From JAGQSZ01 sp049647585 (lineage in GTDB: Bacteria; Actinomycetota; Acidimicrobiia; Acidimicrobiales; Microtrichaceae), in the NCBI GenBank assembly GCA_049647585.1, contig JBARXY010000016.1, positions 62,001 through 126,000 of the forward strand: DNA of 64,000 nt, in the 5' to 3' direction. Under the pieces are notes generated by a model that was given only the letters and a program-made list of their open reading frames with translations, did no database searches and had not been told where the DNA came from. This document shows positions 53,612 through 62,577 of this stretch, piece by piece (positions within the stretch are counted from its first letter, which is position 1; each line of letters opens with the position of its first letter). The translations under genes were made by a program, and so were the position numbers.

Positions 53612-54934
53612 TCAGTACGCAGCCGCCGCTGCAGTCTCCATGTTCTGGGCAATGGTCTTGCTCTGGGTCGGATCTGCGAGCCAGTCCTGGAACAACTTGA
53701 ACAGGCCTTGTCCCGGGGTGCTCCCGAACGCCGCGGGTTGCAGGTCCGAAAGGTCGAAACGGAACACCTTGGCGTCAACCAGATTCTCGGCACTCTTCTT
53801 GGTAGTCGCATCCGGGTAGACGCTGGTGTCGACGTTCTTGTTCGGTGAGGTGAACCCACCTGCCTTCGCCCAGATCTCGGCCGCCTCAGGGGTCGCGAGG
53901 TACTTGATAAGTGCCTCAGAGGCCTTGTTCGACGTCAGCATCACTGCGACGTCACCCCCGCCGACCACGGCAGGCTCGGAGCCATCCACGCTTGGGAACG
54001 GAACAAAATCGGCATCGGTTCCAAGTTTGGAATCTGTTTCACCAGTGATGTTGCCGGCTACGAAGTCGCCCTCGTAGACCATTGCTCCCTTTGGGTTGTT
54101 GCCGAAGACGTTCGTGACAGAGGTCGGAAAGTCGATCTGGAGCGCACCCTTTAGTCCGTCGACCACGAATTTGTCCTGACCGATCACCTGCCCCATCGTG
54201 TCGAGCGCCTTCACGACTGAGTCGTCGGTCCAAGGGATTTCGTGGGTGGCCAACTTGTCGTACATCTCTGGACCGGCTTGGCGGATGTAGATGTTCTCGA
54301 ACCAATCGGTGAGGGTCCAACCGTCAGCTCCTGCGACTGAGATCGGGGTTATCCCCGAGTCGAGGAGGGTCTGGCTGTCCTCAATTAGCGACTTCCAGTC
54401 TTCAGGTGGCTCCACGCCGGCGTCATCGAGAGCCTTGATGTCGTACCAGAACGTCGACTTGTTCGATGCCTTGAACCAGACGCCGTAGAGCGTGCCGTCG
54501 ACGGTCCCTAGGTCCCGCCAGGTCTTGTCGAAGTTCTCATCGACGGTCGATCCAGCAGCATCCTCGATCGACTTCAAGTCGCCCTTCTGCGCGAACTCCT
54601 TGAGCAGACCCGGTTGCGGAAGAATCGCTATGTCAGGTGGCGCGCCACCTTCGATACGGCCCCCGACGATGGTCGCAATGTCGTCACCGGTGGAGGTGAA
54701 CTTCACCGTTGCCCCTGTGTCGTCCTCGAACTTCTTCAGAACCTTCTGGAAGTTGGCTTGCTCGTCTCCGCTCCATACAGCTGCAACCTCGAGGGTCGAA
54801 CCTTTGAGGTCCTGATTCGTGGCCGATCCGCCGTTGCTAGTGCCACTGTCTGCATTCTCTCCGTCCGAGCCGCACGACGCTGCGATCAGCAACACGGCTG
54901 TGAGTAGAGCGATCCATCTGATGTTTCGCTTCAT
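53612..54934 (-). CDS. Carbohydrate ABC transporter substrate-binding lipoprotein
   Basis: A 440-residue family 1 solute-binding protein. The lipoprotein signal (LLTAVLLIAASCGS) is followed by the fold opening STLEVAAVWSGDEQANFQKVLKKFEDDTGATVKF in outline, AILPQPGLLKEFA, and VVGGGDVAVMLTSNKASEALIKYLATPEAAE near the hinge. It resembles MalE/alpha-glucoside-binding proteins. It captures an oligosaccharide outside the cell for the two permeases. It is the second gene of the operon; GGAGG lies upstream of the ATG. Confidence 0.92.
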   Translation of the reverse strand: MKRNIRWIALLTAVLLIAASCGSDGENADSGTSNGGSATNQDLKGSTLEVAAVWSGDEQANFQKVLKKFEDDTGATVKFTSTGDDIATIVGGRIEGGAPPDIAILPQPGLLKEFAQKGDLKSIEDAAGSTVDENFDKTWRDLGTVDGTLYGVWFKASNKSTFWYDIKALDDAGVEPPEDWKSLIEDSQTLLDSGITPISVAGADGWTLTDWFENIYIRQAGPEMYDKLATHEIPWTDDSVVKALDTMGQVIGQDKFVVDGLKGALQIDFPTSVTNVFGNNPKGAMVYEGDFVAGNITGETDSKLGTDADFVPFPSVDGSEPAVVGGGDVAVMLTSNKASEALIKYLATPEAAEIWAKAGGFTSPNKNVDTSVYPDATTKKSAENLVDAKVFRFDLSDLQPAAFGSTPGQGLFKLFQDWLADPTQSKTIAQNMETAAAAAY

Positions 54935-54982
54935 TTGGGATGCCTCCTCGGCTTGTCACTTGTCTGGGACCTCTACCCCGAA

Positions 54983-56170
54983 TCAGTCAGTTACCGCCCT
55001 ACCGGACTCGGGGTCGAAGAAATGAACTCGGGTGATATCGATCGCAAGCTCGATGTCTTCGTCGGCCCGGATGCGGCTACGTGGGCTGACCTTGGCCACG
55101 ACTTCTGACTTGTCCTGCAGTTTGGTAGGCCCCGTCCCGATGTCTTCGGCCAACTCCCGGGTGTCTTCGGTATGCAGCTGTGGTGCATCGATCTCGGCGT
55201 GGACCAGGAGCTCGGAGCCGAGCGCCTCGACCAACGTTGTCCGCACCGAGATCCTCTGACCCGGCGGGGTGTCGGTAGCCAACGAGGCATCCTCTATCTC
55301 CTCGGGTCTGATACCTAGAACCAGCGTGCGTCCGCCGTAGTTGCGGAGCGACGGTCGTTCAGCGATCACCTTTTGATCCATTTCGATGACCTGGGAGCCC
55401 ACTTGGACGCTCGCCTCACCGTCCAGATCCAGGCGTGCTTCAAGCAGGTTCATCGCCGGCGAGCCAATGAATCCGGCCACGAAGAGATTGTCCGGGTGGT
55501 CATAGAGAACCTGGGGAGCATCAACCTGCTGAAGCAAGCCACGTTTGAGCACAGCTACCCGATCGCCCATGGTCATCGCCTCGACCTGATCGTGGGTGAC
55601 GTAGAGAGTGGTGACTTCAAGCGCCTGTTGGAGGCGAAGCACTTCGGCCCGCATCTGGACGCGCAGCTTGGCGTCGAGATTGGAAAGTGGTTCGTCCATC
55701 AGGAAGGCCTTCGGTTCGCGCACGATCGCGCGACCCATTGCCACCCGTTGACGTTGCCCACCGGATAGCGCCTTTGGTTTGCGGTCCAGATACTCGTCAA
55801 GACCCAGGGTGTCAGCGGCGCGGTCGACACGGCGTTTGATCTCGCTTCGGTCCATCTTGCGCAGCTTGAGACCAAAGCCGATGTTGTCCCGTACAGATAG
55901 GTGGGGGTAGAGCGCGTAGTTCTGGAACACCATGGCGACGTCGCGGGCCTTCGGTGGATCTTGGTTGACGACTCGGCCCCCGATAGAGACGGTGCCTGAC
56001 GAGATGTCCTCCAGGCCGGCGACCATCCGCAACGCCGTTGTCTTGCCGCAACCCGACGGGCCGACCAGGACCATGAACTCACCCTCCGCGATCGAAAGGC
56101 TCAGGTCTCGGACAGCCTGAGTCCCATCGGCGTACACCTTGTAGACATGGTCCAGTGTTATCTCGGCCAT
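54983..56170 (-). CDS. ABC transporter ATPase (UgpC/MsmK type)
   Basis: A 395-residue protein. GPSGCGKTT (Walker A), LSGGQRQRVAMGRAIV (signature), LMDEPLSNLDAKLR (Walker B and D loop) and the late THDQ switch are all intact. The C-terminal ~130 residues are the TOBE-type regulatory domain typical of UgpC/MalK/MsmK; these ATPases often serve several sugar systems. The ATG at 56170 has GGAGG eight bases upstream. It is the first gene of the operon and divergent from rph over a 263-bp region that contains the RAE-like element. Confidence 0.93.
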   Translation of the reverse strand: MAEITLDHVYKVYADGTQAVRDLSLSIAEGEFMVLVGPSGCGKTTALRMVAGLEDISSGTVSIGGRVVNQDPPKARDVAMVFQNYALYPHLSVRDNIGFGLKLRKMDRSEIKRRVDRAADTLGLDEYLDRKPKALSGGQRQRVAMGRAIVREPKAFLMDEPLSNLDAKLRVQMRAEVLRLQQALEVTTLYVTHDQVEAMTMGDRVAVLKRGLLQQVDAPQVLYDHPDNLFVAGFIGSPAMNLLEARLDLDGEASVQVGSQVIEMDQKVIAERPSLRNYGGRTLVLGIRPEEIEDASLATDTPPGQRISVRTTLVEALGSELLVHAEIDAPQLHTEDTRELAEDIGTGPTKLQDKSEVVAKVSPRSRIRADEDIELAIDITRVHFFDPESGRAVTD

Positions 56171-56300
56171 ATGCACAGCCTCCGCGGATGTAATCCCCAA
56201 TCCTGCCTAGCAGATCGCGGAGCGAATTGCGCTAGTTCTGGCTCAGCCCGGCCCCTGGCCCCGGCTCCGCCCGCAAAAAGCCCGGTACTTCCCGTCCCCG

Positions 56301-56311
56301 CCGTTAAACGG
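56301..56311. promoter_or_regulatory. Short palindrome CCGTTAAACGG
   Basis: An 11-bp perfect palindrome in the divergent region between the ABC operon and rph. It may be an operator for either gene. A CCCCG/CGGGG pair flanks it, so a hairpin is also possible. Confidence 0.35.
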
Positions 56312-56324
56312 TAGTTCGGGGTGG

Positions 56325-56343
56325 GGGGCTTGTAGCAAGTGGA
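56325..56343 (+). promoter_or_regulatory. Rifamycin-associated element (RAE)-like site upstream of rph
   Basis: GGGGCTTGTAGCAAGTGGA. From memory the published RAE consensus is GGGGCTTGCGGCAAGGCCC, a 19-bp inverted repeat upstream of rifamycin-inactivating genes in actinomycetes; the site here shares the first eight bases and the CAAG arm and differs mainly in the last four bases. It lies 91 bases upstream of the rph start. The downstream gene being rph makes the match meaningful. Confidence 0.7.
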
Positions 56344-56433
56344 TTGGGGCCCGACACTGAACGCTGCAATCCGGTCCGATGACCGAACAGAAGACGTTGA
56401 GCCGTGCGGAGTCCGCGGGGTGGAGGTAGGGCT

Positions 56434-59049
56434 ATGAGTTACGTACTGGACCTGGACAAGGTCGACCGGTCAAAGGTGGCGACTGTCGGCGGTAAAGCAG
56501 CGCACCTCGGTGAACTTTCACATATCGATGGCACCGGCGTTCCGAACGGATTCTGCGTCACCACGGCAGCGTTCCAGGAGATCGTGTTGGAAGAACCTGG
56601 GATCGCTCAGCAGATCAACGAACTGTCGCTGCTCGGTTCAGATGATCGGGATGGGATTGCTGCCGGCGCAGCGAAGGTACGTTCCGCCATCAGCGCTCTC
56701 GTCGTCCCAGATGACGTTGCCACTGCAATTACCGGTTCGCTCGTCCGGCTGGGCGAGGACAACGCCTGTGCCGTCAGGTCAAGCGCCACTGCCGAGGATC
56801 TGCCCACGGCGTCCTTCGCCGGCCAGCACGACACCTATCTGAACGTCATCGGTTCGGAGGCCGTTCTGGAGATGGTGATCCGTTGCTGGGCATCGCTGTT
56901 CACCGAGCGGGCGGTGACCTACCGGCGACGCAATGACATCGACCCGGGCCAAGTCAAGATGGCCGTTGTCGTTCAGCAACTGTTGCTTCCGGAAGTATCG
57001 GGGGTCCTTTTCACTGCGGACCCCGTCACGGGCAATCGCAAGGTGGCAAAGGTCGAGGCCGTCTTCGGACTTGGCGAGGCACTCGTGTCGGGCATGGTCG
57101 ACGCCGACTCCTTTGCTGTGCACGACAACGAGCCTTTGGCCGAGTCGATCGGGACCAAAGACCTGGTATCCACGCCGTTGGATGCCGGTGGTACCAGCAA
57201 TCAACCCCTCGATCCGGAAAGGAGGGACCAACCGACGCTGACTCACACTCAGGTGCTGGACCTGGTGGATTTGGGTCGCAGGATTGAAGCTCAATTCGGT
57301 CACCCCCAGGACATCGAGTGGTGCCTCGTGGACGGTGAGTTCCATGTCGTGCAGAGTCGACCGATCACCACCCTTTTTCCCATTCCGGAGTCAGTCGGCG
57401 ACGGAAACCACGTTTACGTTTCGGTCGGCCACCAGCAGATGATGACCGACGCGATGAAGCCATTAGGCCTGTCGGTGTGGCAAATGACAGCGCTACGGCC
57501 AATGCACTTCGCCGGTGGCCGCCTGTTCGTTGAGGTGACCGAGGAACTCTCATCACCTGACAGTCGCGACAGAATTGTGGCCGCGCTCGGAAAGTCCGAT
57601 CCGCTGATCGGTGACGCCTTGGTCAACATCGTGGGACGGGAAGGCTTCCTCCCCTCACCCACCGCCCAGGACGATGCCGCGCTTCCGCCGGCCGGAACTC
57701 CCGCCGGGCCAACAAGCTCACCGCCGCCGATCCCAACTGATCCTGCGATCGTCACCGGTCTGATCGAACGCAGCCAGGCCGCAATTGCGAAATCGGACCT
57801 GGAGATCCGGTCGCTACAGGGGGTCGAACTTCTCGACGCCATTGCTGGGGACCTGCGCCAGATGACCAAGCGCAACGTAACTGATCCCCAGAGCATGCAG
57901 GTGATCATGGCGGGAATGGATGCCACCTGGTGGCTGAACGACAACCTGTCGGAATGGTTGGGAGAGAGAAACGCGGCCGACACCCTCGGCCAGTCGTTGC
58001 CGGACAATGTCACATCGAAGATGGGTCTGGAGCTACTCGACGTTGCCGACGTGATCCGCCCGCACGCACAGGTGGTCGAACTGCTCGAGAGAGTCGATGA
58101 CGAGGGCCTCCTCGACGAGATGGTCGGATTGCCGGGCGGGCCTGAGGCCCACGACGCGATAGTGCGGTTTCTCGACCGGTACGGAATGCGTTGCGTCGGC
58201 GAGATCGATCTCACCAGGCCGCGCTGGAGTGAGCGTCCCAGCACTCTGGTTCCGGTGATCCTCCGCAACATCCACGGTTTCGAAGCCGGCGAGGCCAAGA
58301 GACGATTCGAACGCGGACTTCACCAGGCAAAGTCCAAGGAGGTGGAGATTCTCGACCGACTGCGATCACTCCCCGACGGAGCGAAGAAGGCCGGAGAGAC
58401 GAAGACAATGGTCGACAGGCTGCGCACCTTCGCGGGATACCGCGAGTATCCGAAGTACGCCATCGTCAGCAGATACTTCATCTACAAGCAGGCACTGCTG
58501 GGCGAAGCGGAGCGAATGGTGGCGGCCGGCCTTCTTCCAGAGGTCGAGGACATCTATTACCTGTCGATCCCCGAGATCCGCGAAGCGGCGGCCGGAACGC
58601 CGGTCGCGGGCGATGTGATTGATGAGCGCAAGGATGCCTTCGAGTCGTACAAGTCGATGTCTGCGCCAAGGGTGCTCACCTCGGACGGTGAGGCCGTCCC
58701 CGGAAGGTACCGGCGCGACGTCATGCCCGACGGAGCTCTGGTTGGCCTGGGAGTCTCCACCGGAGCCGTCGAGGGCCGTGCTCGAGTACTCCACGACATG
58801 GGTCAGGCAGACCTTGAGCCCGGCGACATTCTCGTCACTGCGTACACAGATCCCAGTTGGTCGCCGCTGTTCTTGTCGATCTCCGGGCTCGTGACCGAGG
58901 TGGGTGGACTGATGACCCACGGCGCGGTAATCGCCCGTGAGTATGGACTGCCGGCGGTCGTCGGGGTCGAGCATGCGACCCGCCTGATTCGGGACGGCCA
59001 ACGCATCCGCGTCGACGGGACCGACGGGTTCGTCGAGATCCTGGGGTGA
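56434..59049 (+). CDS. rph: Rifamycin-inactivating phosphotransferase
   Basis: An 871-residue protein. The order is the three-domain plan of rifampin phosphotransferases: ATP-binding domain (residues 1-320, with VGGKAAHLGELS and RSSATAEDLPTASFAGQHDT), rifamycin-binding middle domain (about 330-750), and a swivelling His domain ending the protein. The catalytic His is H829 in GGLMTHGAVIAREYG; the Listeria enzyme uses H825. PEP synthases also have a C-terminal TIM barrel, which is absent here. The enzyme transfers the beta-phosphate of ATP to the ansa chain of rifamycins, giving resistance. Similarity to the Listeria/Bacillus Rph as I remember it extends over the whole length. GGAGG precedes the ATG. 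Confidence 0.87.
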   Translation: MSYVLDLDKVDRSKVATVGGKAAHLGELSHIDGTGVPNGFCVTTAAFQEIVLEEPGIAQQINELSLLGSDDRDGIAAGAAKVRSAISALVVPDDVATAITGSLVRLGEDNACAVRSSATAEDLPTASFAGQHDTYLNVIGSEAVLEMVIRCWASLFTERAVTYRRRNDIDPGQVKMAVVVQQLLLPEVSGVLFTADPVTGNRKVAKVEAVFGLGEALVSGMVDADSFAVHDNEPLAESIGTKDLVSTPLDAGGTSNQPLDPERRDQPTLTHTQVLDLVDLGRRIEAQFGHPQDIEWCLVDGEFHVVQSRPITTLFPIPESVGDGNHVYVSVGHQQMMTDAMKPLGLSVWQMTALRPMHFAGGRLFVEVTEELSSPDSRDRIVAALGKSDPLIGDALVNIVGREGFLPSPTAQDDAALPPAGTPAGPTSSPPPIPTDPAIVTGLIERSQAAIAKSDLEIRSLQGVELLDAIAGDLRQMTKRNVTDPQSMQVIMAGMDATWWLNDNLSEWLGERNAADTLGQSLPDNVTSKMGLELLDVADVIRPHAQVVELLERVDDEGLLDEMVGLPGGPEAHDAIVRFLDRYGMRCVGEIDLTRPRWSERPSTLVPVILRNIHGFEAGEAKRRFERGLHQAKSKEVEILDRLRSLPDGAKKAGETKTMVDRLRTFAGYREYPKYAIVSRYFIYKQALLGEAERMVAAGLLPEVEDIYYLSIPEIREAAAGTPVAGDVIDERKDAFESYKSMSAPRVLTSDGEAVPGRYRRDVMPDGALVGLGVSTGAVEGRARVLHDMGQADLEPGDILVTAYTDPSWSPLFLSISGLVTEVGGLMTHGAVIAREYGLPAVVGVEHATRLIRDGQRIRVDGTDGFVEILG

Positions 59050-59160
59050 TTGGACTCGGCCTCCTGGCTACTTCCGACCCCGGACGAAATACGCGAGTGG
59101 CGCAAGCCCGACCGAGTTGAGCAGGCGCCGCTTCGTGGCACGCTTGGACCCCGGCGTGGG

Positions 59161-59188
59161 CTTCCCGCTATGGACTTCCCGCTATGGG
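59161..59188. repeat. 14-bp tandem duplication
   Basis: CTTCCCGCTATGGA followed by CTTCCCGCTATGGG, in the spacer between rph and the UspA gene. Confidence 0.8.
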
Positions 59189-59251
59189 TGAGCGCAATAT
59201 TTCGCGACACACGGTCTTGGTCGAAGCCTCGATGTCTGCGAGTCTCATAGC

Positions 59252-60121
59252 GTGAACGAAACTTCGCGGATCGTCGTAGGGATCGACCAGTCGCCCGACT
59301 CGCTGGGAGCGCTGGATTTCGCCATCGAGGAGGCGGCTCTACGCCGGGCCGAGCTCGAGGTCATCTGGGCTTGGAGTGACAAAATGCCCAAACCGGCGAC
59401 CTCAGGGGATCAGACCGACATGGTCGATATCGGGGCCCGAGCGCAGTTACAACTTGACGAAGTCGTCCTCGGCAGGGTTCCCGAAGGCGTCGCCGTGACA
59501 ACAAGAGCCATTGTTGCCAAGCCCGAAGCTGCGCTTCTCGAATCGGGCGGGTTTGCCGACATGCTGGTCGTCGGTGCTCGTGGCGAGGGTGGATTCATGG
59601 GACTCCAGCTCGGTTCTGTCAGTCTGAAGGTCGCGAGTCGCTCAACGTGTCCGGTGGTCGTGGTTCGAGGACTCGCTGACGGCCCCGTAGCCGACACGGA
59701 AGCGAGGATTGTTGTCGGCGTAGACGGTTCGAAGGGTTCGAGGAACGCTCTTCGCTGGGCCCTCAACTATGCGGCCGTGCATGGGCTTCCGGTGGTCGCC
59801 GTGAACGCCTGGGCCGAATCGGTTACACGCACCCCGTACCCGGGCCTGGGTGTCTCGGTCGAAGCAATCGAAGCATCCGCCAAGGAACTGCTGGATTCCG
59901 AGATCGAATTAGCCGCCAGAGATGTACCGGCTGTCACGGTGCACGCAAGAACTGAGAGTTGCAACGGCGCCACCGCACTGATCGAGGCGTCAGCCGGGGC
60001 CTCACTCGTTGTCGTCGGCTCAAGGGGGCACAGCGACTTCCTCGGGAACCTGCTCGGTTCTGTCACCCAGCAGGTTCTCCGCCACGCCCGCTGTTCAACG
60101 GTAGTCGTACCACCGGGCTGA
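59252..60121 (+). CDS. Universal stress protein, tandem UspA domains
   Basis: A 289-residue protein made of two UspA folds (residues 5-140 and 150-285). Both ATP-binding signatures G-2x-G-9x-G-S/T are kept: VVGARGEGGFMGLQLGSVS in the first and VVGSRGHSDFLGNLLGSVT in the second. Tandem UspA proteins are abundant in actinobacteria and respond to hypoxia, starvation or redox stress. GTG start at 59252 without a strong Shine-Dalgarno. Confidence 0.92.
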   Translation: MNETSRIVVGIDQSPDSLGALDFAIEEAALRRAELEVIWAWSDKMPKPATSGDQTDMVDIGARAQLQLDEVVLGRVPEGVAVTTRAIVAKPEAALLESGGFADMLVVGARGEGGFMGLQLGSVSLKVASRSTCPVVVVRGLADGPVADTEARIVVGVDGSKGSRNALRWALNYAAVHGLPVVAVNAWAESVTRTPYPGLGVSVEAIEASAKELLDSEIELAARDVPAVTVHARTESCNGATALIEASAGASLVVVGSRGHSDFLGNLLGSVTQQVLRHARCSTVVVPPG

Positions 60122-60144
60122 CTTTGCAGTCCCAGGCGGCCAGC

Positions 60145-61530
60145 TCAGGTGCTCGAGGCAAGTTCCAAAATACCGGCGTCTATGCCGGCACCGAGCGTGT
60201 CGACGTCTGACGCGGTGTCCCAGTCGCCGGTAATTCCGAAGGCGAGCGCTCCGTTGTAGGACAGGATCGCCGTGCCGATTCGTACCCCAGAAATGATCGG
60301 AACGAACGGAAGGTACTCGAGCATCTCTCGTCCCAGACAGTAGAGAGGGAACTGCGGACCGGGCACATTGGTAGTCACGGTGTTAATTGAGCGTTGCGAT
60401 ACGAAATGTTGTGCCCGCATGGCCATTCGGGTCGCCGCCCCCAGAAAGATCGGCGGAGCAAGGTTGCCGATATGGACCACGGCGTCCGCCGCCTCGACCA
60501 TGTGGGAGCCCTTGAGCTCCGACATCGCATCCTTCACGGCCTCCAGCCGCTCGAGCGGGTCCTCTACTGAGACCGGCAGTTCCAACAACAACGCCGAAAC
60601 ACGGTTGTCCGTGATCCCCTCCCCGTCGGAGCCTCGGACCGACACGGGCACGAGGGATCGCACCAAAACGATCCCGGGATCGTCGCCGTGGGCTGTCAGG
60701 AGGTCCCTGAACCCACTGGTGACCGCAGCCAGAACAACGTCGTTGACAGTCGCTCCATGGGCTCTGCCAATCTGCTTGACCACGCCGAGGTCCGCAGTGG
60801 TATAGGTCCACCTACGGTGCGGTCCGATCGGGCCTTCGATCGAGGATCTGGGTGTGTTGACCAGCCGTTGTCCCAACCCGACCAGTCCGCCGGACATGTC
60901 CCTGGCGGCTTTGAGTGCGGCGCCGGGATCTGCGATCTTGGATATGGATCGAGACGCCATTTGGACACCGTCGCCGATCGCAGCTTTCCATGCGTCACCG
61001 ATGATCGCTGCTACCGAAGGTTCGGGCGCCGGCGACCATTCTTGTGGTTCGGCTACTCCGAACTCCGGGGAAACATCTAGCAACAGTTCGAGCAGGCCGA
61101 CCCCCGCTATCCCGTCGACCATGGAGTGATGGACCTTGCAGATCAACGCCCAACGGTCACCGTCGAGCCCTTCGGTGAGCCAGGCTTCCCAGAGGGGTCG
61201 CGCTCGGTCCAGCGGCTGGGACATGAGACGCCCCATCAAATGACGCAGGGTCGCCTCGTCCCCAGGAGCAGGGAGGGCCGTGTGGCGGATGTGGTAACCG
61301 ATGTTGAAATGCGGGTCATCCACCCACACGGGCCGTCCCAGTTCCAAGGGCACGACGCGCACACGCTGGCGATAACGGGGAAGCAGGTGAAGCTTCGAGG
61401 TGACTAGCCCCTCGAGTTCCTGAATGCTCGGAGCCGGGTTCGCGAAGGTGCAGATACCTGCGATGTGCATGTGCGAGTTGGAATCCTCAAGGTGGAGAAA
61501 CTCGGCATCCAGAGCGCTCATGCGGTCCAC
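60145..61530 (-). CDS. Wax ester synthase / acyl-CoA:diacylglycerol acyltransferase (WS/DGAT)
   Basis: A 461-residue protein. The catalytic HHxxxDG is HHSMVDG (H134, H135, D139). Start VDRMSALDAEFLHLED and the end SYNGALAFGITGD are typical of WS/DGAT. These enzymes esterify fatty acyl-CoA with alcohols or diacylglycerol to make storage lipid. GTG at 61530 is chosen because a TACTCT lies six bases upstream; the ATG at 61521 (MSALDAE) is the alternative. Confidence 0.9.
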   Translation of the reverse strand: MDRMSALDAEFLHLEDSNSHMHIAGICTFANPAPSIQELEGLVTSKLHLLPRYRQRVRVVPLELGRPVWVDDPHFNIGYHIRHTALPAPGDEATLRHLMGRLMSQPLDRARPLWEAWLTEGLDGDRWALICKVHHSMVDGIAGVGLLELLLDVSPEFGVAEPQEWSPAPEPSVAAIIGDAWKAAIGDGVQMASRSISKIADPGAALKAARDMSGGLVGLGQRLVNTPRSSIEGPIGPHRRWTYTTADLGVVKQIGRAHGATVNDVVLAAVTSGFRDLLTAHGDDPGIVLVRSLVPVSVRGSDGEGITDNRVSALLLELPVSVEDPLERLEAVKDAMSELKGSHMVEAADAVVHIGNLAPPIFLGAATRMAMRAQHFVSQRSINTVTTNVPGPQFPLYCLGREMLEYLPFVPIISGVRIGTAILSYNGALAFGITGDWDTASDVDTLGAGIDAGILELASST

Positions 61531-61536
61531 GTCCCG

Positions 61537-61542
61537 AGAGTA
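61537..61542 (-). promoter_or_regulatory. Leaderless -10 element of the WS/DGAT gene
   Basis: TACTCT on the minus strand, six bases before the GTG at 61530. Confidence 0.5.
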
Positions 61543-61618
61543 GTCCCCTGTTGAGTTGGGACGCCGTCCGTTCGGACCGATGCTCAGGCCTGGGCTATTC
61601 CACACCATTGCTCCGCCC

Positions 61619-61849
61619 GTGACGACAACCGCGGTGGCGGCCGAGCTTTCAGCTCCGATCAGCGGCCCAATTCACCGGTCGATGTCGTGTTCTTTGTGGA
61701 CGGCACGTTGGTACCAGGCCCTGTCCGGCGCAACACTGACCGGAACAGAGCTGTCCGGTACGAATTGGCCCAACACGCTGTGTCCCCACTACGTCTACAG
61801 CGGCAACTACGGCAACCCATGTGCAGTCCCAGATACTGGCTGGGGATGA
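61619..61849 (+). pseudogene. Decayed pentapeptide-repeat protein gene
   Basis: Fragments related to the intact gene at 62914 remain in different frames. VTTTAVAAELSAP resembles its signal region; VDVVFFVDGTLVPG (about 61678-61719) matches VDVVFFVNGKLVPG of the intact gene; then, after a frame change, ALSGATLTGTELSGTN is pentapeptide sequence, followed by NTLCPHYVYSGNYGNPC, like the usual C-terminal end of such proteins. The middle of the gene is missing. This is a partial, frame-broken paralogue. It fills most of the 335-bp spacer between WS/DGAT and the AhpD-like gene. Confidence 0.75.
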
Positions 61850-61865
61850 TGTAGGTCCGACCCTC

Positions 61866-62420
61866 TCAGGTCACGGATGGCGTGGATGCTGCGTAGCCGT
61901 AATCAACGATCATCTGACCCGACTCGGCGTAGTCCTCCCGCTCCGGTGGAGCCCAGGTCCCGAGACCATCGACGTAGCGGTTGAACATGCAGAACGCCGC
62001 GGCGATGAGAACAGTGTCGTGAATCTCGGTGTCAGTGGCGTCCTGGGCGCGGGCCAGGTCGATCGACTGCTGGGTTACGGCGGTGCCGCTCTTTTGGACC
62101 TGGGTCGCGATCCTCAACAAGGAGCGCATCTTGGGCGTGACGGCTTCGGTGTTCTCTGGGTCGGCGAGGACCGCGTCGATGACGTCCCAACCTCCGTCAA
62201 TCTGCAGAGCCGCGAATGTCGCATGCGACGTGTGGCAGAAGTGGCACTGGTTGAGTCGAGAAACGTACATGGCGATGATCTCGCGCTCGCCCCGTTCGAG
62301 CGTGTTAGGTGAGCGCAGCAGAACCTCGGCCAGATCGTTGAGTGGCTTCGCCGTCTCGGGCCGGAAAGCCATGGGACCGAGAATTCCGGGTAGTCCTTCG
62401 GGTACGTCGATATAAGCCAT
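61866..62420 (-). CDS. Peroxidase-related AhpD-like (carboxymuconolactone decarboxylase fold) protein
   Basis: A 184-residue protein. MYVSRLNQCHFCHTSHATFAAL carries the AhpD-type active site: CxxC (CHFC) followed by H-x2-S-H, so thiol peroxidase chemistry is likely. The upper part (GLPGILGPMAFRPETAKPL) is typical of the uncharacterised peroxidase-related group. The ATG at 62420 has GAAGAG upstream; the frame is open to 62558 without support. Confidence 0.88.
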   Translation of the reverse strand: MAYIDVPEGLPGILGPMAFRPETAKPLNDLAEVLLRSPNTLERGEREIIAMYVSRLNQCHFCHTSHATFAALQIDGGWDVIDAVLADPENTEAVTPKMRSLLRIATQVQKSGTAVTQQSIDLARAQDATDTEIHDTVLIAAAFCMFNRYVDGLGTWAPPEREDYAESGQMIVDYGYAASTPSVT

Positions 62421-62577
62421 CTCTTCAGCTCTCCCCCATTGGTTGTAGCAACAACGTGCATCCCGGGAATCCGGTGTGCGGCGGCGAACGATACTCGGAT
62501 CGAGATTCCCATGACGTGAATTCCGAGCGATCCTCTTGACCTCGGCACTGGTCACCACCGCGCCAGGTTCCTAGGAC

